A DNA stretch of 8,495 nucleotides, taken from NCBI GenBank assembly GCA_020059985.1, contig JAGVCI010000071.1:1-8495 (forward strand), written 5' to 3'. Below the pieces are notes generated by a model that was given only the letters and a program-made list of their open reading frames with translations, did no database searches and was not told the DNA's origin. The DNA is from Candidatus Peribacterales bacterium (lineage in GTDB: Bacteria > Patescibacteriota > Gracilibacteria > Peribacterales > Peribacteraceae). The translations under genes were made by a program, and so were the position numbers. Of this stretch, positions 5,822 to 8,495 are shown piece by piece (position 1 is the stretch's first letter; every line of letters starts with the position of its first letter).

Positions 5822-8149
5822 TTAGGAACTAATCCGTGCAAATAGAAAGAAAACAGCAGTGAATCCAATAATCATGAACCAAGGTGCGACATCGGAGATC
5901 CAATTCCTTCGCTGTGGATGAAAACTTTTTAGCAGCAGCGAGTTCGTAACCACCGAAACTGAGCTGAAGGCCATAGCGAGTCCTGCAAGCTCAGGACGCA
6001 ATACAATTCCCCAATGCATGAAGAGGCGTGCCGCAATGGGAATACCAATGACGTTATAGAACAGTGCGAAGAATAGATTCTGCATTATCTTACTGACGGT
6101 AGCGCGGCTCAGTTGAATAGCCATCACCACATCTCGAAGATCGTTCCTCACAAGAACGATGCCGCCCGCTTCCATAGCGATGTCCGTACCGCTACCCATG
6201 GCGATACCGAGATTTGCTTGTGCGAGAGCAGGGCTGTCATTGATGCCATCACCGACCATTGCCACTCTTTTTCCCTGTGCCTGTAATTTCTTCACTTCAC
6301 TTGCTTTCTTTTCCGGCAACACTTCGGCGAGCACGTTCTGGATACCAAGCTTGGTAGCAATTGCCTCAGCCGTGCGTCGGTTATCTCCCGTGATCATGTA
6401 CACGTCGATACCCATGCTCTGTAGCTTCTCCATGGCTTCTTTTGATGTCTCTTTCACCGTATCCGCCACAGCGATGATGCCGAGCACGCTCTGCTTATCT
6501 GCAAGAAGCATCGCGGTCTTTCCTTCATCCTCTAGCTGTTGCAACCTATTCTCCATTTCACCAAGAAGAATCTTTTCTTGCTCAATAAGTTTGCGATTGC
6601 CGAGGTAGTACTGCGTACCATTCAGTAATCCTTTAACGCCATGGCCGGGAATGGCTTGAAACTTATCTGCCGAGGAGAGCGAAAGACCTTTTGTCTTCGC
6701 GTGTTGAACAATGCTTTCTGCTAATGGATGCTCCGAACCCTGTTCTAAGCTGGCAGCAATACGTAGCACTTCATCTGCTACTCCTTTTAGAACGATGACA
6801 TCCGTAACCACAGGCTTTCCTTTGGTAAGTGTTCCGGTCTTGTCGAAGACAATGACATCAATCTTGTTTGCGGCCTCCAAGGGTTCACCACCACGAATAA
6901 GAATGCCATGCTCCGCACCTTTCCCTGTAGCAACCATGATGGCTGTGGGCGTTGCGAGCCCAAGCGCGCATGGGCAAGCAATGACGAGTACAGATACAGA
7001 AGCCAGCAATGAGAAAGTGAATGTTGCGCCTACGAGCAGCCAACCAATGAGCGTGATAATGGCTATGACAATGACAGCAGGGACAAACCAAGACGAAACC
7101 CAATCCGCAAAATCTTGGATAGGTGCCTTCGATCCCTGCGCTTCTTCGACGAATTTGATAATCTGAGCAAGTGCTGTTTCACTGCCTACTTTTTCAGCTC
7201 TAAATTCAATTGAGCCATTGCCATTCATTGTCGCTCCAAAGATATGGTCTCCCTCTTTTTTTTCGACCGGGATGCTTTCCCCTGTGAGCATAGATTCATC
7301 TACTGATGTAAGACCTTTCATCACAATTCCATCAACAGGGATCTTCTCTCCGGGACGTACCACGACAATGTCACCAACTTTTACTTCTTCAATCGGTATA
7401 TCTACAGCCTGTCCATTACGTAGCACACGGGCAGTTTTTGCCTGCAGACTCATCAGCTTCTGGATAGCTTCGCTTGTCCGACCCTTTGCACGCGCTTCCA
7501 TCCATTTGCCGAGTAGAACGAAAGTAATGAGAAGGGCTGCGACTTCAAAATAGAGATCATGGACATCACCAAAGACACTGCCCTCTGTCACAACGTGAAC
7601 AGTGAGGTTATAGACGCTATAAAGATAAGCTGCATACGTACCAATGGCGATGAGACTATCCATGCTGAACGTCCCCATCTTCAAACTCGACCAGAAACCA
7701 CGGAAAAAGCCTGATCCGAGCCAGATCTGTACAGGTGTTGCGAGAATGAGAGACACGATGCCCATGTAGGGCAATGTCATCATGTGCAGCGAGCTGTTCG
7801 GCAAGAACGTGAGCACCATGAAAACGAGCATTGGGAAGCTCAGTGCGAATCCAATGAGGAACTTACGGCGGTAGTCGGCAATTTCTGATTCTTGACGCTT
7901 GCGATCCAGCTCTACGCCATGATGCCCGTGTTCATTGCGTACTTCCGCCTTATAGCCCGCTGCTTTCACGGCAGCGACAAGATCATGCTCGTGCACCATA
8001 GATGAATCGAAGCGAACATGTGCCTTTGCTGACGCAAGATTGACATTGGCTTCTTCGACTCCCACAGTCTTTTTAAGCTTTCGAGTAATGAGAGCACTGC
8101 AGCTCGCACAGTGCATGCCAGTAATTGATAAAGTGCATTGTGAATTCAT
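5822..8149 (-). CDS. copA: Copper-exporting P1B-type ATPase (CopA)
   Basis: This inner-membrane pump uses ATP to expel Cu(I). It has 775 residues, normal for CopA with one metal-binding domain. The N-terminal HMA domain has GMHCASC (11-17), followed by a His-containing linker (NEHGHHG, 72-78). Membrane helices lie at about 97-117, 129-152, 163-182, 199-218, 354-373 and 379-404. The actuator has TGES (289-292), and the ion site has CPC (392-394). The P- and N-domains have DKTGT (436-440, phosphorylated Asp436), SEHPLAES (472-479) and GDGIND (633-638). The last core helices carry Asn691 and FYN (697-699), and MAFSS (726-730). CPC with YN and MxxSS is the Cu(I) subgroup (P1B-1) signature. After MAFSS and NSLLLK there is an extra hydrophobic segment (about 754-772) that most CopA proteins lack. 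It starts 5 nt after the CopZ-like gene, with no SD, so the two are probably coupled. Confidence 0.96.
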   Translation of the reverse strand: MNSQCTLSITGMHCASCSALITRKLKKTVGVEEANVNLASAKAHVRFDSSMVHEHDLVAAVKAAGYKAEVRNEHGHHGVELDRKRQESEIADYRRKFLIGFALSFPMLVFMVLTFLPNSSLHMMTLPYMGIVSLILATPVQIWLGSGFFRGFWSSLKMGTFSMDSLIAIGTYAAYLYSVYNLTVHVVTEGSVFGDVHDLYFEVAALLITFVLLGKWMEARAKGRTSEAIQKLMSLQAKTARVLRNGQAVDIPIEEVKVGDIVVVRPGEKIPVDGIVMKGLTSVDESMLTGESIPVEKKEGDHIFGATMNGNGSIEFRAEKVGSETALAQIIKFVEEAQGSKAPIQDFADWVSSWFVPAVIVIAIITLIGWLLVGATFTFSLLASVSVLVIACPCALGLATPTAIMVATGKGAEHGILIRGGEPLEAANKIDVIVFDKTGTLTKGKPVVTDVIVLKGVADEVLRIAASLEQGSEHPLAESIVQHAKTKGLSLSSADKFQAIPGHGVKGLLNGTQYYLGNRKLIEQEKILLGEMENRLQQLEDEGKTAMLLADKQSVLGIIAVADTVKETSKEAMEKLQSMGIDVYMITGDNRRTAEAIATKLGIQNVLAEVLPEKKASEVKKLQAQGKRVAMVGDGINDSPALAQANLGIAMGSGTDIAMEAGGIVLVRNDLRDVVMAIQLSRATVSKIMQNLFFALFYNVIGIPIAARLFMHWGIVLRPELAGLAMAFSSVSVVTNSLLLKSFHPQRRNWISDVAPWFMIIGFTAVFFLFARISS

Positions 8150-8154
8150 AAGAC

Positions 8155-8367
8155 TTAAAGTGAGAAAACTGCATACTTCTGATCAAGCGATTCTATCTCG
8201 CTCTTCCAACGCTGGAGATCAAAATCCTCCTCGTGGTCGATTGTCACTTTCTTCGTATCAATATCGACATCAACATTTTTGATAGAAGTGAATTCACTGC
8301 TGACATCTTTGATAAGCACGGAGCAAGCTTCACAGTGAATACCAGGTATAGAAACAGTTGTTTTCAT
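8155..8367 (-). CDS. copZ: CopZ-like HMA copper chaperone
   Basis: This 70-residue single-domain heavy-metal-associated protein should bind Cu(I) in the cytosol and pass it to the ATPase encoded 5 nt downstream. The metal loop is GIHCEAC (9-15, Cys12 and Cys15), with Ile where most relatives have Met. The beta-alpha-beta pattern continues with VLIKDVSSEFTSIKNVDVDID and KKVTIDHE. The C-terminal half is unusually acidic (DHEEDFD). The frame is open upstream to ATG 8439, but that would overlap the upstream gene's coding end and add a non-HMA leader, so I start at ATG 8367, where the domain's first strand begins (MKTTVSIPG). No SD precedes it. A 60-base line inside this gene (8221-8280) is only about 38% G+C by hand count, against 58% for bases 1-60. 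Confidence 0.85.
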   Translation of the reverse strand: MKTTVSIPGIHCEACSVLIKDVSSEFTSIKNVDVDIDTKKVTIDHEEDFDLQRWKSEIESLDQKYAVFSL

Positions 8368-8387
8368 TGTCGAAAAAGAGGGACGAA

Positions 8388-8495
8388 TTAACTGGGTCCA
8401 GCAACATGTACGGTGCTGGTGTACATACCCATTGAGCACGTCAGTAGGAATGACTTTGTAGGATTCTTAATGGGTCCAATCCAGTTATCACCTTC
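8388..8495 (-). CDS. C-terminal end of a cupredoxin-like copper protein (5' part off the window)
   Basis: From the right edge, the minus strand reads 35 codons without interruption to a TAA at 8388-8390, in frame from base 8495. The peptide ends SFLLTCSMGMYTSTVHVAGPS. A Cys followed by S-M-G-M-Y and then a closing beta strand (TSTVHV) is the ending seen in cupredoxin-like domains, where the Cys and a following Met are copper ligands. Such domains often form the tail of membrane proteins (for example HMA-TauE/SafE fusions) encoded beside CopZ and CopA. The stop lies 20 nt before the start of the CopZ-like gene, so it should be the upstream member of the same copper operon. Only the tail is visible, so the full domain make-up is unknown. 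Confidence 0.62.
   Translation of the reverse strand, partial: EGDNWIGPIKNPTKSFLLTCSMGMYTSTVHVAGPS

Noticed and set aside
8398..8426. Nested palindromes CCAGCA/TGCTGG, ACATGT and ATGTAC/GTACAT upstream of the CopZ-like gene, first considered as a copper-regulator operator
   Set aside because: They lie within the coding end of the upstream cupredoxin-like gene, do not match the CopY (TACANNTGTA) or CueR patterns, and an operator is not expected inside the operon.
8388..8487. Repeated TGGGTCCA (8393-8400, 8471-8478) and TAACTGG/CCAGTTA arms, considered as ends of a small mobile element
   Set aside because: Both copies are in or at the end of one coding frame and encode a Gly-Pro pair. The matches are short, with no target duplication or transposase.

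Overview
The window looks like a stretch of bacterial chromosome. It is densely packed, uses the standard bacterial code (TGA is a stop, for example at the ATGA overlap at 4405-4408), and shows no rRNA, tRNA, CRISPR array, insertion sequence or phage gene that I can recognise. Few starts have a Shine-Dalgarno sequence, and two genes have a -10-like box almost touching the start codon, which suggests frequent leaderless or SD-independent translation. The lineage cannot be fixed. A small-genome, fermentative bacterium of the Patescibacteria type would fit (D-lactate-dehydrogenase-like enzyme, short genes, several unrecognised small membrane proteins), but this is a low-confidence inference.

Left block, minus strand (1-3282). 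Reading leftward: a DrrA-type ABC ATPase (2476-3282), its ABC-2 permease 5 nt downstream (1721-2470), a 55-residue soluble small protein (1512-1679) whose start lies behind a strong hairpin, a 91-residue three-helix membrane protein (1211-1486), and a large protein that runs off the left edge (1-1151). This last protein has a signal peptide, a long acidic Ser/Thr/Pro stalk and then several membrane helices. The five genes could be one transcription unit started from the divergent region 3283-3421: an exporter followed by envelope proteins of unknown function.

Middle block, plus strand (3422-5671). A D-2-hydroxyacid (D-lactate-like) dehydrogenase overlaps a 78-residue two-helix protein by 4 nt. 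Two nt later comes a membrane-anchored bacterial PH-domain-like protein. After 32 nt, with its own extended -10 box, comes a flavin-binding split-barrel protein of the NimA/pyridoxamine-phosphate-oxidase type.

Right block, minus strand (5822-8495). This is a copper-handling operon read leftward: the last 35 codons of a protein with a cupredoxin-like end (8388-8495, cut by the window), a 70-residue CopZ-like HMA metallochaperone (8155-8367), and a CopA-type Cu(+) P1B-ATPase (5822-8149). The spacings are 20 and 5 nt. The likely logic is that the chaperone hands Cu(I) to the ATPase for export, while the upstream protein binds or moves copper at the membrane. The regulator and promoter lie outside the window. 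No wholly new defence or mobile system is evident. The most unusual items are the stalked polytopic protein, the switch-like hairpin before the 55-residue gene, the extra C-terminal helix on CopA and the leaderless-style promoters.
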